Shown piece by piece: positions 14,768-22,433 of a DNA stretch of 22,433 nt; within the stretch, counting starts at the first letter, position 1, and every line of letters starts with the position of its first letter. The position numbers and the translations under genes were made by a program. The notes beneath the pieces are model-generated. The model made no database searches. It worked only from the letters and a program-made list of their open reading frames with translations, and was not told the origin of the DNA. Origin of the DNA: an uncultured Bacillota bacterium (GTDB lineage: Bacteria; Bacillota_I; Bacilli_A; Erysipelotrichales; Erysipelotrichaceae); NCBI GenBank assembly GCA_900321955.1, contig ONXX01000041.1, forward strand, positions 1-22,433, given 5' to 3'.

Positions 14768-16000
14768 ATGCTGGTAAAAAACGCATACATTGAAAACGAC
14801 AGCGAATTAAAGGATATTCGGATCAAAGACGGAGTCTTTCAGAAGATCGGAAAACTCACACCCGAAGAAAACGAGGAAGTGATCGACCTGGACGGCAAAC
14901 TCGTCCTGCCGCCTTTTGTGGAATCCCATGTGCATCTGGATACCTGCCTGACGGCGGGAGAACCCAAATGGAACATGTCCGGCACCCTTTTTGAGGGGAT
15001 CGAGACCTGGAGCCTGCGCAAGGAGAAGCTGAGTCCGGAAGACATCGCGGAACGGGTGAAGAAGGCAGTGCGCCTGTATGCGCAAAACGGCATCCAGTAT
15101 ATCCGCACCCATGTTGATGTGACCGATCCCAGTCTGATGGCCTTAAAGACCATCGTCCGCTTAAAGGAAGAAGTTAAGGATCTGGTGGATTTACAGATCG
15201 TGGCCTTTCCCCAGGAGGGCATCCTTTCCTATCCTAACGGGCAGCAGCTGATGATCGATGCGGTTGATCTGGGAGCCGATGCTGTAGGGGCCATCCCGCA
15301 CTACGAATTTACCAGGGAGTATTCGGTGGAGTCTTTGAATTTTGCCTTGAAACTGGCCAAGGAGAAGGGAAAGCTTGTCGATGTTCATTGCGACGAGATC
15401 GACGATGAGGCTTCCCGCGGTCTGGAGACGGTGGCGGCCAGGGCCTATGAACTGGGTCTTTTTGACAGGGTCACTGCTTCCCATACGACGGCGATGCATT
15501 CCTACAATAACGCCTACGTCTTGAGGCTGATGCGCTTATTGAAGATGAGCCGGATCAATTTTGTGGCCAATCCTTTGGTCAACACCCATCTGCAAGGCAG
15601 GGCCGACACCTATCCGAAACGAAGAGGTATGACCCGGGTCAAGGAACTTCTTGAAGCGGGCATCAATGTTTCCTTTGGCCATGACGACATCTTCGATCCG
15701 TGGTATCCGATGGGAAACGGCAGTCTTCGTGACGTGGTCTTCATGGGTTTGCATGTAGGGCAGATGATGGGTTATGAGGAGATCATGAACGCCTACCGCT
15801 TTATTTCTATAAACGGGGCAAAGACGCTTCATATCAGCGATTCCTATGGCATTGAAGAGGGCAAGCCTGCCAGCTTCATCGTACTGGATGGCAAGAACTA
15901 TTATGAGTGTCTCAACAGGAATGCGGCGCTTCTGGCTTCCTATCGAAACGGGAAGAAGATCGTTGAAGGAAGAAGTGCGGAAACAAGAATCCTGGTATAG
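14768..16000 (+). CDS. codA: Cytosine deaminase (amidohydrolase)
   Basis: A 410-residue metal-dependent amidohydrolase that converts cytosine to uracil and ammonia for pyrimidine salvage. Metal and catalytic residues line up with E. coli CodA: SHVHLD (His54, His56), HCDE (His207, Glu210), ASHTTAMHSY (His239) and GHDDIFDPWYP (Asp306). The long motif around 268-290 (NPLVNTHLQGRADTYPKRRG) is characteristic of this enzyme. I start at 14768 because AAGGAG is 5-6 bases upstream; the ATG at 14747 would place that SD inside the gene. No cytosine permease is adjacent, and the gene is alone between its promoter and terminator. Related enzymes can deaminate isoguanine or other bases, but the motif match favours cytosine. 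Confidence 0.93.
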   Translation: MLVKNAYIENDSELKDIRIKDGVFQKIGKLTPEENEEVIDLDGKLVLPPFVESHVHLDTCLTAGEPKWNMSGTLFEGIETWSLRKEKLSPEDIAERVKKAVRLYAQNGIQYIRTHVDVTDPSLMALKTIVRLKEEVKDLVDLQIVAFPQEGILSYPNGQQLMIDAVDLGADAVGAIPHYEFTREYSVESLNFALKLAKEKGKLVDVHCDEIDDEASRGLETVAARAYELGLFDRVTASHTTAMHSYNNAYVLRLMRLLKMSRINFVANPLVNTHLQGRADTYPKRRGMTRVKELLEAGINVSFGHDDIFDPWYPMGNGSLRDVVFMGLHVGQMMGYEEIMNAYRFISINGAKTLHISDSYGIEEGKPASFIVLDGKNYYECLNRNAALLASYRNGKKIVEGRSAETRILV

Positions 16001-16020
16001 GCAGGTTCAGGCGAATTAAG

Positions 16021-16053
16021 GGCTGATCGGCAGGGAAACGATCGGCCTTTTTT
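16021..16053 (+). terminator. Terminator of codA
   Basis: A 9-bp stem GGCTGATCG (16021-16029) / CGATCGGCC (16039-16047) with one G-U pair and a 9-base loop, followed by six T. Confidence 0.88.
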
Positions 16054-16085
16054 ATGTCAAAAAGCGAATATTTTGATGAAAAAGT

Positions 16086-16091
16086 GATAAT
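16086..16091 (+). promoter_or_regulatory. -10 box of the ABC exporter operon, nine bases from the start codon
   Basis: GATAAT (16086-16091) ends nine bases before the ATG at 16101, and no SD is visible in the interval. The transcription start would be about 16098, giving a near-leaderless mRNA. No clear -35. Confidence 0.4.
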
Positions 16092-16100
16092 ATTTATAGT

Positions 16101-17837
16101 ATGTTCAGACTGCTTAGAAAATATACAAAAGACGGTTGGTGGGCGACCCTTCTGGGCCCGATTTTTACGGTAGCGGAAGTAGTGGTCGATGCACTGATCC
16201 CACTTGTCATGTCGGATATCATCGATAAGGGCATCTATGGTATGGGCGGCAACATGGAGTACATCTGGGGAAGAGGTGTGCACATGGTCCTGCTGGCTGT
16301 TCTGGGTGCGGTTTTCGGTGCACTTTCCGGTTTGTTCTCGTCGATCGCTTCGACAAGATTTATCCGCAATATCCGTTCGGCAATGTTTGCCAAGGTTCAG
16401 GAATACAGTTTTGAAAACATCGAAAAGTATCCGGTCCCGACGGTGGTCATGCGTATGACGACCGATATGCGCATGCTTCGTATGGCTTATGTCAGTATCG
16501 TAAGAATGCTGATCAGGGCACCGTTCAACCTGGCTATGAGTGCCTATTTTGTCTTTGTGATGAATCCATCCCTGGCTTCGATCTTTGTGGTTGCCATCCC
16601 GGTATTGGGTGCCGGTTTGATCTTCATCTATTCCAAGGCACATCCGCGTTTCCGCCAGATGATGCTGAAATTCGATGCCATGGATGCTGATCTGGAAGAG
16701 AATATCGAAGGCATCCGCGTCGTCAAGACTTTCGTCAGAGAAGACCATGAGAATAAGAAATTTCAGAATTCTTCCAACGCTGTCACCAAAGCTCAGCGTT
16801 TTGCCGAGAATATCGTCATTCTAAACCGACCGTTCTTTGAACTGGTCATGTACTGCTGCATGATCGCGATCGCCTGGTTCGGCGGCCGTGATGTCATTGC
16901 CGGAAGGATGACGACCGGTAACTTTATGGCGTATCTTTCCTATATCAGAGCGATCTTGTTCTCTCTGCTGATGATCTCCAACGTCTTCCTTCAGGTCGTC
17001 ATGGCCCAGGCTTCGGTCGATCGTGCCAATGAACTTCTGGATGAAGAGCCGAAAGTTACGGATCATGATGCCGATCCGAGTCTGGAAGTGGAAAACGGTG
17101 ACATCGAATTCAGAAACGTTTCTTTCAAATACTCCGATGAGGCGGAAAATGATGTCTTGAGCAATATCGATCTCAAGATCAAGGCCGGTGAGGTCATCGG
17201 TATCTTGGGTCCGACCGGTTCTTCCAAGACGACATTGGTCCAGCTCATTCCGCGTCTTTATGATGCCAAGAAGGGCGAAGTCCTGGTCGGCGGCCACAAT
17301 GTGCGTGAATACAAACTGGAAAAGCTGCGCGATGCCGTAGCGATGGTTTTACAGAAGAATACCCTGTTCTCCGGTACGATCGAAGAGAATATGAAGTGGG
17401 GCAATCCTAAGGCGAGCCATGAGGAGATCGTTGAGGCCTGCCGCTATGCGCAGGCGGATGATTTCATCGAGGCTATGCCGAAAAAATATGAGACCGATCT
17501 GGGTCAGGGCGGCGTCAATGTATCCGGCGGTCAGAAGCAGCGTCTTTGTATTGCCAGAGCGCTTTTGAAGCACCCTAAGATCATCATTCTGGATGATTCG
17601 ACCAGTGCTGTTGATACCGATACGGATCACCGCATCCAGCTGGCTTTGAAGGAGAAGCTTGGCGGCATGACGACGATCATCATCGCCCAGCGTGTCAATT
17701 CGGTCAAGGAAGCGGATAAGATCATCATCATGAATGACGGCCGGATCGAAGACATCGGCAATCATAAGGAACTGATGGGCAGGAACGAAGTTTATCGTGA
17801 CCTGTACAATACACAGATGGAAGGAGCACTGGAATAA
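16101..17837 (+). CDS. Heterodimeric ABC exporter subunit, degenerate-site half (LmrC/BmrC-like)
   Basis: A 578-residue half-transporter: six membrane helices (residues 1 to about 310), then an NBD. The NBD is degenerate where it should hydrolyse ATP: Walker A is GPTGSSKTT (Gly to Ser at 374), the catalytic Glu after Walker B is Asp499 (ILDDSTSAVD), and the H-loop His is Gln530 (IIAQRVNS). Its signature motif VSGGQ (474-478) is canonical. This is the expected pattern for the partner that supplies the working signature but not the working Walker B in a heterodimer. Together with the next gene it should export drugs, lipids or peptides across the cytoplasmic membrane. No SD precedes the ATG, but the N-terminus aligns with family starts. 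The stop overlaps the next ATG by one base. Confidence 0.93.
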   Translation: MFRLLRKYTKDGWWATLLGPIFTVAEVVVDALIPLVMSDIIDKGIYGMGGNMEYIWGRGVHMVLLAVLGAVFGALSGLFSSIASTRFIRNIRSAMFAKVQEYSFENIEKYPVPTVVMRMTTDMRMLRMAYVSIVRMLIRAPFNLAMSAYFVFVMNPSLASIFVVAIPVLGAGLIFIYSKAHPRFRQMMLKFDAMDADLEENIEGIRVVKTFVREDHENKKFQNSSNAVTKAQRFAENIVILNRPFFELVMYCCMIAIAWFGGRDVIAGRMTTGNFMAYLSYIRAILFSLLMISNVFLQVVMAQASVDRANELLDEEPKVTDHDADPSLEVENGDIEFRNVSFKYSDEAENDVLSNIDLKIKAGEVIGILGPTGSSKTTLVQLIPRLYDAKKGEVLVGGHNVREYKLEKLRDAVAMVLQKNTLFSGTIEENMKWGNPKASHEEIVEACRYAQADDFIEAMPKKYETDLGQGGVNVSGGQKQRLCIARALLKHPKIIILDDSTSAVDTDTDHRIQLALKEKLGGMTTIIIAQRVNSVKEADKIIIMNDGRIEDIGNHKELMGRNEVYRDLYNTQMEGALE

Positions 17838-19726
17838 TGGCAGACAACAATTACAGACAGCTCAGGACTTCCAGAGCCAACGATGTTTTAGGCACGATAC
17901 GCAATTGTTTTGCCTATATCGGTAAGCACTACAGACTGGCGTTTATTGCCGCCATCATCTTCATCATCCTGTCTTCTTTGACCGGTGTGGTGTCTTCCTA
18001 TCTGTTCACCCCGATCATCAACAACTACATCGTTCCTTACATCGGTCAGGAAAACCCGGATCTCAGCGGTTTTGTGCGGATGCTGGGGGTCATGATCGCC
18101 GTTTATGCATCGGGTCTTCTTTCTTCCTTCGCCTTTTCCAAGCTGATTTCCATCGTCTCGACCGGCGTGCTCAATGAGATGCGTCAGGATCTGTTCCGCG
18201 TCATGGAAAAGCTGCCGGTCCGTTTCTTTGATACGCGGACCCATGGCGAAGTGATGAACTACTATACCAATGATATCGATACGATCCGTCCGATGATCGC
18301 CGATGGTTTCCCGACTCTGATCACCACGATGATCACCATCGTCGGCTGTTTCATCTTCATGTTTTCATTGAATGTCAGATTGTCGCTGATCATGGTGGTG
18401 GTGCTGATCGTTATGTTTTTTGCGACCTATTTCCTGGCCAGCGGTTCAAGAAAGACTTTTGCCGGTCTGCAGAAGCAGGTTTCCAACATCAATGGCTATA
18501 CCCAGGAAATGTTCTCCGGTCAGAAGGTCATCAAGGTCTTCAACCATGAAAAGGAGACGATCGAGGGATTTCAAGTTTTCAATAAACAGCTTTATGACTA
18601 TTCTTTGCGTACCAATGCCTATGCATCGGTACTGATGCCGATCAACGGCAACCTTGCCTATATCGCCTATGCGATCGTGGCGGTCGTCGGCAGCCGCATG
18701 TGCATCGATGGTACGATGCGGATCGGTGATCTGGCTTCCTTCCTCTTATTCGTCAGGCAGTTTGCCGGACCGATCTCCAATCTTTCCCAGCAGTTCAACG
18801 GCATCATGATGTCGCTGGCCGGTGCAGAGAGAGTTTTCGATCTGATGGACAAGGAAGCGGAACTGGATTACGGCATCATTGAGCTGGTCAATATCGAAGA
18901 AGACAAGGAAGAGCTCATCGAGACCAAGGCCAAGACCAATCGCTGGGCCTGGAAGATCCCTGTTGAGCCGGCGAAATATGTGGAGCTCAAGGGCGACATC
19001 CGTTTGAATAACGTCACTTTCCGTTACGTGGAAAACAAGACGATCCTGAATAATATCTCTTTATATGCCAAACCGGGCCAGAAGGTGGCTTTTGTCGGTT
19101 CGACCGGTGCCGGCAAGACGACGATCACCAATCTGATCAACCGCTTCTATGATGTGGAAGATCAGGAAGGCATGATCACCTTTGACGGCATTCCGATCAA
19201 AGAGATCCGCAAGGATGACCTGCGCAGATCCGTTGGTGTGGTCCTTCAGGATACCAATCTTTTCTCTGGTACGATCATGGACAATATCCGCTATGGCCGT
19301 CTGGATGCCACCGATGAAGAATGCATCGCAGCAGCCAAGATCTCCAATGCCGATTCCTTTATCGAAAGACTGCCGCACGGTTATCAGACGATGCTGACGG
19401 CAAACGGCATGAACCTTTCCCAGGGCCAGAGGCAGTTATTGAACATTGCCAGATGTGCAGTTGCCGATCCGCCGGTCATGGTCCTGGATGAAGCGACATC
19501 TTCCATCGATACCCACACCGAAAAACTGATCGAGAAGGGTATGGATGAACTGATGAAGGGCAGGACGACCTTTGTCATCGCCCATCGATTGTCTACCGTA
19601 CGAAATGCCGATGCGATCATCGTCCTGGAACACGGACAGATCATCGAGCGCGGAAATCACGACGATCTGATTGCTCAAAAAGGCCGTTATTATCAGCTTT
19701 ATACAGGCAAAGCAGAACTTGATTAA
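17837..19726 (+). CDS. Heterodimeric ABC exporter subunit, catalytic half (LmrD/BmrD-like)
   Basis: A 629-residue half-transporter with six helices and an NBD. Walker A GSTGAGKTT (421-429), Walker B with catalytic Glu552 (MVLDEATSSID) and His583 (IAHRLST) are intact, whereas the signature is non-canonical, LSQGQ (527-531). Combined with the preceding subunit this yields one competent ATP site (Walker A/B of this subunit with VSGGQ of the other) and one degenerate site. A roughly 40-residue charged linker (about 343-385, ELVNIEEDKEELIETKAKTN and on) between membrane domain and NBD is typical of this subunit class. The protein resembles the truncated one at the left edge, so the region may hold two exporter pairs. 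The substrate is unknown. The gene ends just ahead of a tRNA; only a weak hairpin (about 19727-19740) follows it. Confidence 0.93.
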   Translation: MADNNYRQLRTSRANDVLGTIRNCFAYIGKHYRLAFIAAIIFIILSSLTGVVSSYLFTPIINNYIVPYIGQENPDLSGFVRMLGVMIAVYASGLLSSFAFSKLISIVSTGVLNEMRQDLFRVMEKLPVRFFDTRTHGEVMNYYTNDIDTIRPMIADGFPTLITTMITIVGCFIFMFSLNVRLSLIMVVVLIVMFFATYFLASGSRKTFAGLQKQVSNINGYTQEMFSGQKVIKVFNHEKETIEGFQVFNKQLYDYSLRTNAYASVLMPINGNLAYIAYAIVAVVGSRMCIDGTMRIGDLASFLLFVRQFAGPISNLSQQFNGIMMSLAGAERVFDLMDKEAELDYGIIELVNIEEDKEELIETKAKTNRWAWKIPVEPAKYVELKGDIRLNNVTFRYVENKTILNNISLYAKPGQKVAFVGSTGAGKTTITNLINRFYDVEDQEGMITFDGIPIKEIRKDDLRRSVGVVLQDTNLFSGTIMDNIRYGRLDATDEECIAAAKISNADSFIERLPHGYQTMLTANGMNLSQGQRQLLNIARCAVADPPVMVLDEATSSIDTHTEKLIEKGMDELMKGRTTFVIAHRLSTVRNADAIIVLEHGQIIERGNHDDLIAQKGRYYQLYTGKAELD

Positions 19727-19788
19727 AAAAGACTGTCTTTCTTGATAAAAAAGATGTAAAATAAGAAATGCAAAAATGAATATGTGAA

Positions 19789-19865
19789 CAGGATGTAGCT
19801 CAGCTTGGTAGAGCGCTTGTTTCGGGTATAAGAGGCCAAGGGTTCGAATCCCTTCATCCTGACCA
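19789..19865 (+). tRNA. tRNA-Pro (anticodon CGG)
   Basis: The cloverleaf folds by hand. Acceptor CAGGATG / CATCCTG (19789-19795 / 19855-19861); D stem GCTC/GAGC; anticodon stem CTTGT/ATAAG around loop TTCGGGT with anticodon CGG at 19823-19825; T arm AAGGG-TTCGAAT-CCCTT. C1-G72, discriminator A73 and G37 after the anticodon are tRNA-Pro identity features. CCA is encoded (19863-19865). A T-rich stretch (19869-19885) follows and may end transcription. Confidence 0.95.
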
Positions 19866-19886
19866 TATTCTTTTTTTGTATTTTTG

Positions 19887-19892
19887 TATAAT
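19887..19892 (+). promoter_or_regulatory. -10 box of the patatin/XpaC operon
   Basis: TATAAT 23 bases before the ATG at 19915, in the T-rich stretch after the tRNA. The -35 region would overlap the tRNA 3' end and is not a good match. Confidence 0.5.
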
Positions 19893-19914
19893 GAAAGCGT
19901 AGATTGGAGAGCTT

Positions 19915-20757
19915 ATGAGTAAGACTGGACTGGTTCTGGAAGGCGGCGGATTGCGCGGCGTATTTACCGGCGGTGCGATCGACTGCTTTCTGGATAAAAA
20001 GATAGATTTTGATTATGTGATCGGTGTTTCGGCGGGTTCATGTAACACCTTCGCCTATGTGGGCAGACAGCGCGGCTACGTGCGTTCCTGCATGATTCAG
20101 AAGGATCCTGCCAATTCCTTCTGGGGTGTCCGCCAGATGGTGGAGTCCCACAAATTTGTCGACTTGGATAAAGTCTTCTATGATTACACCGAACAGTACA
20201 ACTTTGATTTCAACAAGTTTGTTGCCAACCCCGTGGAATGGGAAATGGTCGTTTCCAATATTGAGACGGGCAAGGCAGAATACATGACGACCAAAGACAT
20301 CGAGACCTCAAGGATCATCGGCAAGGCGTCCTGTTCCATGCCGGGTCTGACCGAGCCGGTCGAGATCAATGGTCAGCATTATATTGACGGCGGCATCTGC
20401 GATTCGATCCCGATTCAGCGTGCTTTGGATCAGGGTTGCGAAAGACTGGTCATCATCCTGACCAGGAAGAAGGGCAATTATTCCCGTTTCAACGAGCCGA
20501 CACTTATGCTGTTCCACCGTATTTACCGGAATTATCCGGAACTGATTAAAGCTTTGGAAGGAAGAAACAAGCTCTATCATGACCAGGTGGATTTTGCCGA
20601 GCAGCTGGAGGCGGAAGGCAAGGCGATCATCATCCGGCCGACGATGCAGGAAGTCAGCCGTCTGGAATCAAACGAGGATGAGCTGATGATGTCTTATTAT
20701 CACGGCTACACCAAGGCAAAAGAGTATATTGATGCGATTCATCAATTTATGGAGTAA
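19915..20757 (+). CDS. Patatin-like phospholipase (YjjU/RssA type)
   Basis: A 280-residue probable lipid acyl hydrolase. The oxyanion loop GGGLRG is at residues 10-15, the nucleophile elbow GVSAGS at 37-42 with Ser39, and the second member of the catalytic dyad, Asp158, in YIDGG. There is no signal peptide, so it acts on the cytoplasmic side, probably on membrane phospholipids. The length is normal for the bacterial short form. GGAG lies 5 bases before the ATG. The next gene starts 6 bases after the stop and uses GGAG from the end of this gene as its SD, so the two form an operon. The physiological role of this subfamily is not well established. Confidence 0.93.
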   Translation: MSKTGLVLEGGGLRGVFTGGAIDCFLDKKIDFDYVIGVSAGSCNTFAYVGRQRGYVRSCMIQKDPANSFWGVRQMVESHKFVDLDKVFYDYTEQYNFDFNKFVANPVEWEMVVSNIETGKAEYMTTKDIETSRIIGKASCSMPGLTEPVEINGQHYIDGGICDSIPIQRALDQGCERLVIILTRKKGNYSRFNEPTLMLFHRIYRNYPELIKALEGRNKLYHDQVDFAEQLEAEGKAIIIRPTMQEVSRLESNEDELMMSYYHGYTKAKEYIDAIHQFME

Positions 20758-20763
20758 GAAACA

Positions 20764-21741
20764 ATGAGAAAACAAGGCGGGGAATTTTCGATCTTTCTGA
20801 AAGCAGCGTTTTTCATGCTGAGCCTTGTATTGATACTGGGCTTTCTGGCATCGATGAAAAGCGGTGTCTCGATGTTTAACAGGGAGGTGATGTCTGTGCT
20901 GTCGACGATCTTTATCATTTCTTTATGTATATTGGGCGTCTTGACCCTCGGCATCCTGATTGCCGCCATTTCCGGCGGTTCCAAGGATGCACCGGTCTCC
21001 AACCGCAGCACATTGATCAAGGACAACACCCTTCGCTATGAAAAGAAAGACGAGAACGGCAGAAAGAAGAAGGTTTCCTTCTCGATCGCCAATATCGATG
21101 AATACCTCAGCAAGTATTCGGAGCTCTATGTCGTAAGAAACGCCCGCCTGTATAAAAGCGACAAAAAGGCCAAGGCCAATGCCAATACCCTGATGGTTTC
21201 GCTGGATAACGGCAAGACCATGAGCATGCGCCAGTTAAACAACAGCGATCCCGAATTATACAATGAGATCTGTGCCCTGCTGGACCGCATCAAGGACAAG
21301 GACAGTATCGATCTGTCTTTCAGGATGCGCAAGTATGCGACAGAGGAAGATCTGATCCTGGCCGGCCGCAAGAGTGCCAAAGAACTCAAGGATCTTTCCA
21401 AGCGGATCAAGAATAAGGAAATCAGAGAGCGGATCAATACGCTTTGCGGACAGATCTATGAATTTGAAGACAATGTCATCGATCATGCCGATCGGGTCAG
21501 AAAGCTTTACGATCACTATCTGCCGATGCTGGAAGACATCGTCGAGAATTATATTACGATGGAGGGCCACGATGCCAAGATCGTCAATATTTCCGATTCC
21601 AGAAGCCGTCTGAGCGATACGCTGACCTTGCTTTCCGGAGCTTTTGCTTCCCTGGAAAAAGGGGAACAGAGTGAAGATCTTGACCAGCTGGATGCCGATG
21701 TGCAGAAAGTAAACGCTTTACTTGAAAAAAGCGAAAAATAA
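20764..21741 (+). CDS. XpaC-like membrane protein with coiled-coil tail
   Basis: A 325-residue protein with two N-terminal membrane helices (about 10-30 and 44-69), then a charged cytoplasmic region. The C-terminal about 130 residues (RINTLCGQIYEFEDNVIDHAD, then LYDHYLPMLEDIVENYITME, ending DQLDADVQKVNALLEK) resemble the 5-bromo-4-chloroindolyl phosphate hydrolysis protein family XpaC: a helical domain with the YYLP-x3-LV-NY-like motif and a D-DADI-VL-type ending. XpaC is not itself shown to be a phosphatase; the family has a toxic-anion/membrane-stress association (often near TelA-like proteins), but no such gene is seen here. A lysine-rich central segment could bind nucleic acid or phospholipid headgroups. 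It is coupled to the patatin gene. Family assignment is moderate, function unknown. Confidence 0.65.
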   Translation: MRKQGGEFSIFLKAAFFMLSLVLILGFLASMKSGVSMFNREVMSVLSTIFIISLCILGVLTLGILIAAISGGSKDAPVSNRSTLIKDNTLRYEKKDENGRKKKVSFSIANIDEYLSKYSELYVVRNARLYKSDKKAKANANTLMVSLDNGKTMSMRQLNNSDPELYNEICALLDRIKDKDSIDLSFRMRKYATEEDLILAGRKSAKELKDLSKRIKNKEIRERINTLCGQIYEFEDNVIDHADRVRKLYDHYLPMLEDIVENYITMEGHDAKIVNISDSRSRLSDTLTLLSGAFASLEKGEQSEDLDQLDADVQKVNALLEKSEK

Positions 21742-21747
21742 TCGTTT

Positions 21748-21774
21748 AAAAGTGATATTTCATATCACTTTTTT
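21748..21774 (+). terminator. Terminator of the patatin/XpaC operon
   Basis: A perfect stem AAAGTGATAT (21749-21758) / ATATCACTTT (21762-21771) with a very small loop and a T run to 21774. Confidence 0.88.
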
Positions 21775-21787
21775 ATTATGAAAGCAT

Positions 21788-21793
21788 TATAAT
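21788..21793 (+). promoter_or_regulatory. -10 box of the pyruvate kinase gene
   Basis: TATAAT 32 bases before the ATG at 21826. The -35 window overlaps the preceding terminator and matches poorly. Confidence 0.5.
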
Positions 21794-21825
21794 GGTCTTT
21801 GAGTTTAAAGAAAGAGGATTTATTT

Positions 21826-22209
21826 ATGGTCGAAAAACAAACAAAGATCATTTGTACTCTGGGTCCTGCCTCAGACAATTATGACACGATATTGAGGATG
21901 GCTCAGGAAGGTATGAATATCGTAAGACTGAATTTCTCCCATGGCACACATGAAGAACATCTTGCCAGGATCAATACAGTCAGAAAAGTAGAAAAGGAGA
22001 ACGGAATCAATCTGGGTATCATGCTGGATACCAAGGGTCCGGAAATCCGTTTGGGTGTATTCAAGAACGATGCCGAGACTTACCAGAAGGGCGAGATCGT
22101 CACGATTCAGCGTGAAGACATCGAAGGTACACACGACCGTTTCACCATTCAGTGCAAGGAAGTCTTTGATGATGTCAAGGCCGGTGATTATATCCTGGTC
22201 AATGACGGC
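21826..22209 (+). CDS. pyk: Pyruvate kinase, N-terminal part (interrupted by a chimeric join)
   Basis: The first about 128 residues of pyruvate kinase, which makes pyruvate and ATP from phosphoenolpyruvate and ADP in glycolysis. Seen: KIICTLGPAS at the start, the active-site block NIVRLNFSHG (Arg34, Asn36, Ser38) and LDTKGPEIR (Asp68, Lys70), then entry into the B domain. The sequence holds to VNDG (125-128), where a hydrophobic LI/LL and the rest of the B domain are expected. From the next codons onward it is a glycosyltransferase. AGAGGA lies upstream of the ATG at normal spacing. The gene's true 3' part is not in the window. Confidence 0.9.
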
Positions 22210-22433
22210 AGCGGGCCGGATCATACGGCCCCCTTCGAGGAGGCTGCGAAGCACCCCGAGGTCACCGTTCTCACTCACGAGGTGAACCGCGGCAAAGGCC
22301 GGGCCATGAAGACCGCGTTCTCCTGGTGCATAAAGCACCGCCCGGATATCGACGGCGTCGTCACCGTAGACGGAGACAATCAGCATCTGCCCCGCGACGT
22401 GCGCCGCTGTGCCGAGGCCATGCTCGCCGATCC
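22210..22433 (+). CDS. Family 2 glycosyltransferase fragment, foreign to the contig
   Basis: The frame is open to the right edge and continuous with pyruvate kinase, but the encoded sequence is a GT-A fold glycosyltransferase: NRGKGRAMKTAF (nucleotide-sugar-binding GKG-A-K-G-type motif) followed by GVVTVDGDNQHLPRDV, the metal-binding D-x-D with the QH-P motif of dolichyl/polyprenyl-phosphate sugar transferases. The start of the domain would be V-NDGS, the motif shared with the pyruvate kinase sequence at the junction. GC is clearly higher than in the rest of the window, with GCC/CGC/GAG-rich codons. Probably it belongs to another genome and was joined in assembly. Confidence 0.8.

Noticed and set aside
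19727..19745. Terminator after the ABC exporter operon
   Set aside because: The possible stem (AAAGA/TCTTT) is only 5 bp with a 3-base loop; too weak to list, so read-through into the tRNA is possible.
1..22433. CRISPR arrays, transposases, integrases, phage genes or a defence island
   Set aside because: No spaced direct repeats, no such proteins, and the gene order and codon use are ordinary chromosomal throughout except the last ~225 bases.

Overview
The window looks like a chromosomal segment of a Firmicute, tentatively Erysipelotrichales-like. The pointers are roughly 50% GC, strong Shine-Dalgarno sites, TATAAT-type promoters, tight stop/start overlaps, an LmrC/LmrD-type ABC exporter pair, XpaC- and DUF624-type proteins, and a tRNA-Pro with encoded CCA. 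This placement is inference from gene style; there is no rRNA or marker gene here. I see no phage, transposon, CRISPR array or origin, and no gene-free stretch longer than 300 bases.

Layout. (1) 2-1174: C-terminal part of an ABC exporter subunit cut by the left edge. (2) 1237-6975: an operon behind a clear promoter and a CcpA cre-like operator. It encodes a lipoprotein binding protein, a fused double permease, an ATPase, a DUF624 membrane protein and an aldo/keto reductase. It resembles the FbpABC/AfuABC class, but the cre-like site and the DUF624 and reductase partners point to a carbon compound rather than iron. The ATPase reading frame is broken by a deletion of about 20 codons. (3) 6998-7480, minus: cyclophilin. 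(4) 7556-9312: NADP-type glutamate dehydrogenase overlapping a C_GCAxxG_C_C cysteine protein. (5) 9374-12077: an MFS transporter and a saccharopine-dehydrogenase-like oxidoreductase. (6) 12134-12935, minus: GtrA-like membrane protein and Nudix hydrolase, divergent from a diacylglycerol-kinase-family gene (13024-13889) that carries a 1-base frameshift near its end. (7) 13923-14603, minus: DUF937 protein. (8) 14768-16000: cytosine deaminase. (9) 16101-19726: heterodimeric ABC exporter with one degenerate ATP site. (10) 19789-19865: tRNA-Pro(CGG). (11) 19915-21741: patatin-like phospholipase and XpaC-like membrane protein. (12) 21826 to the right edge: the start of pyruvate kinase, which after about 128 residues becomes, in frame, a family 2 glycosyltransferase of higher GC.

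Regulation visible in sequence: most units end in strong hairpin-plus-T terminators, several of which run directly into the next gene's -10 box. A hairpin between binding protein and permease probably tunes subunit ratio. Three units (Nudix, lipid kinase, ABC exporter pair) have a -10 box so close to the start codon that their mRNAs may be leaderless or nearly so.

Reliability: three coding disruptions occur (ATPase deletion, kinase frameshift, kinase/glycosyltransferase chimera). The last is almost certainly a mis-join at a short shared sequence, so the last ~225 bases should not be trusted as belonging to this genome. I found no convincing new multi-gene defence or mobile system; the catabolite-controlled importer operon and the patatin/XpaC pair are the most interesting real biology.
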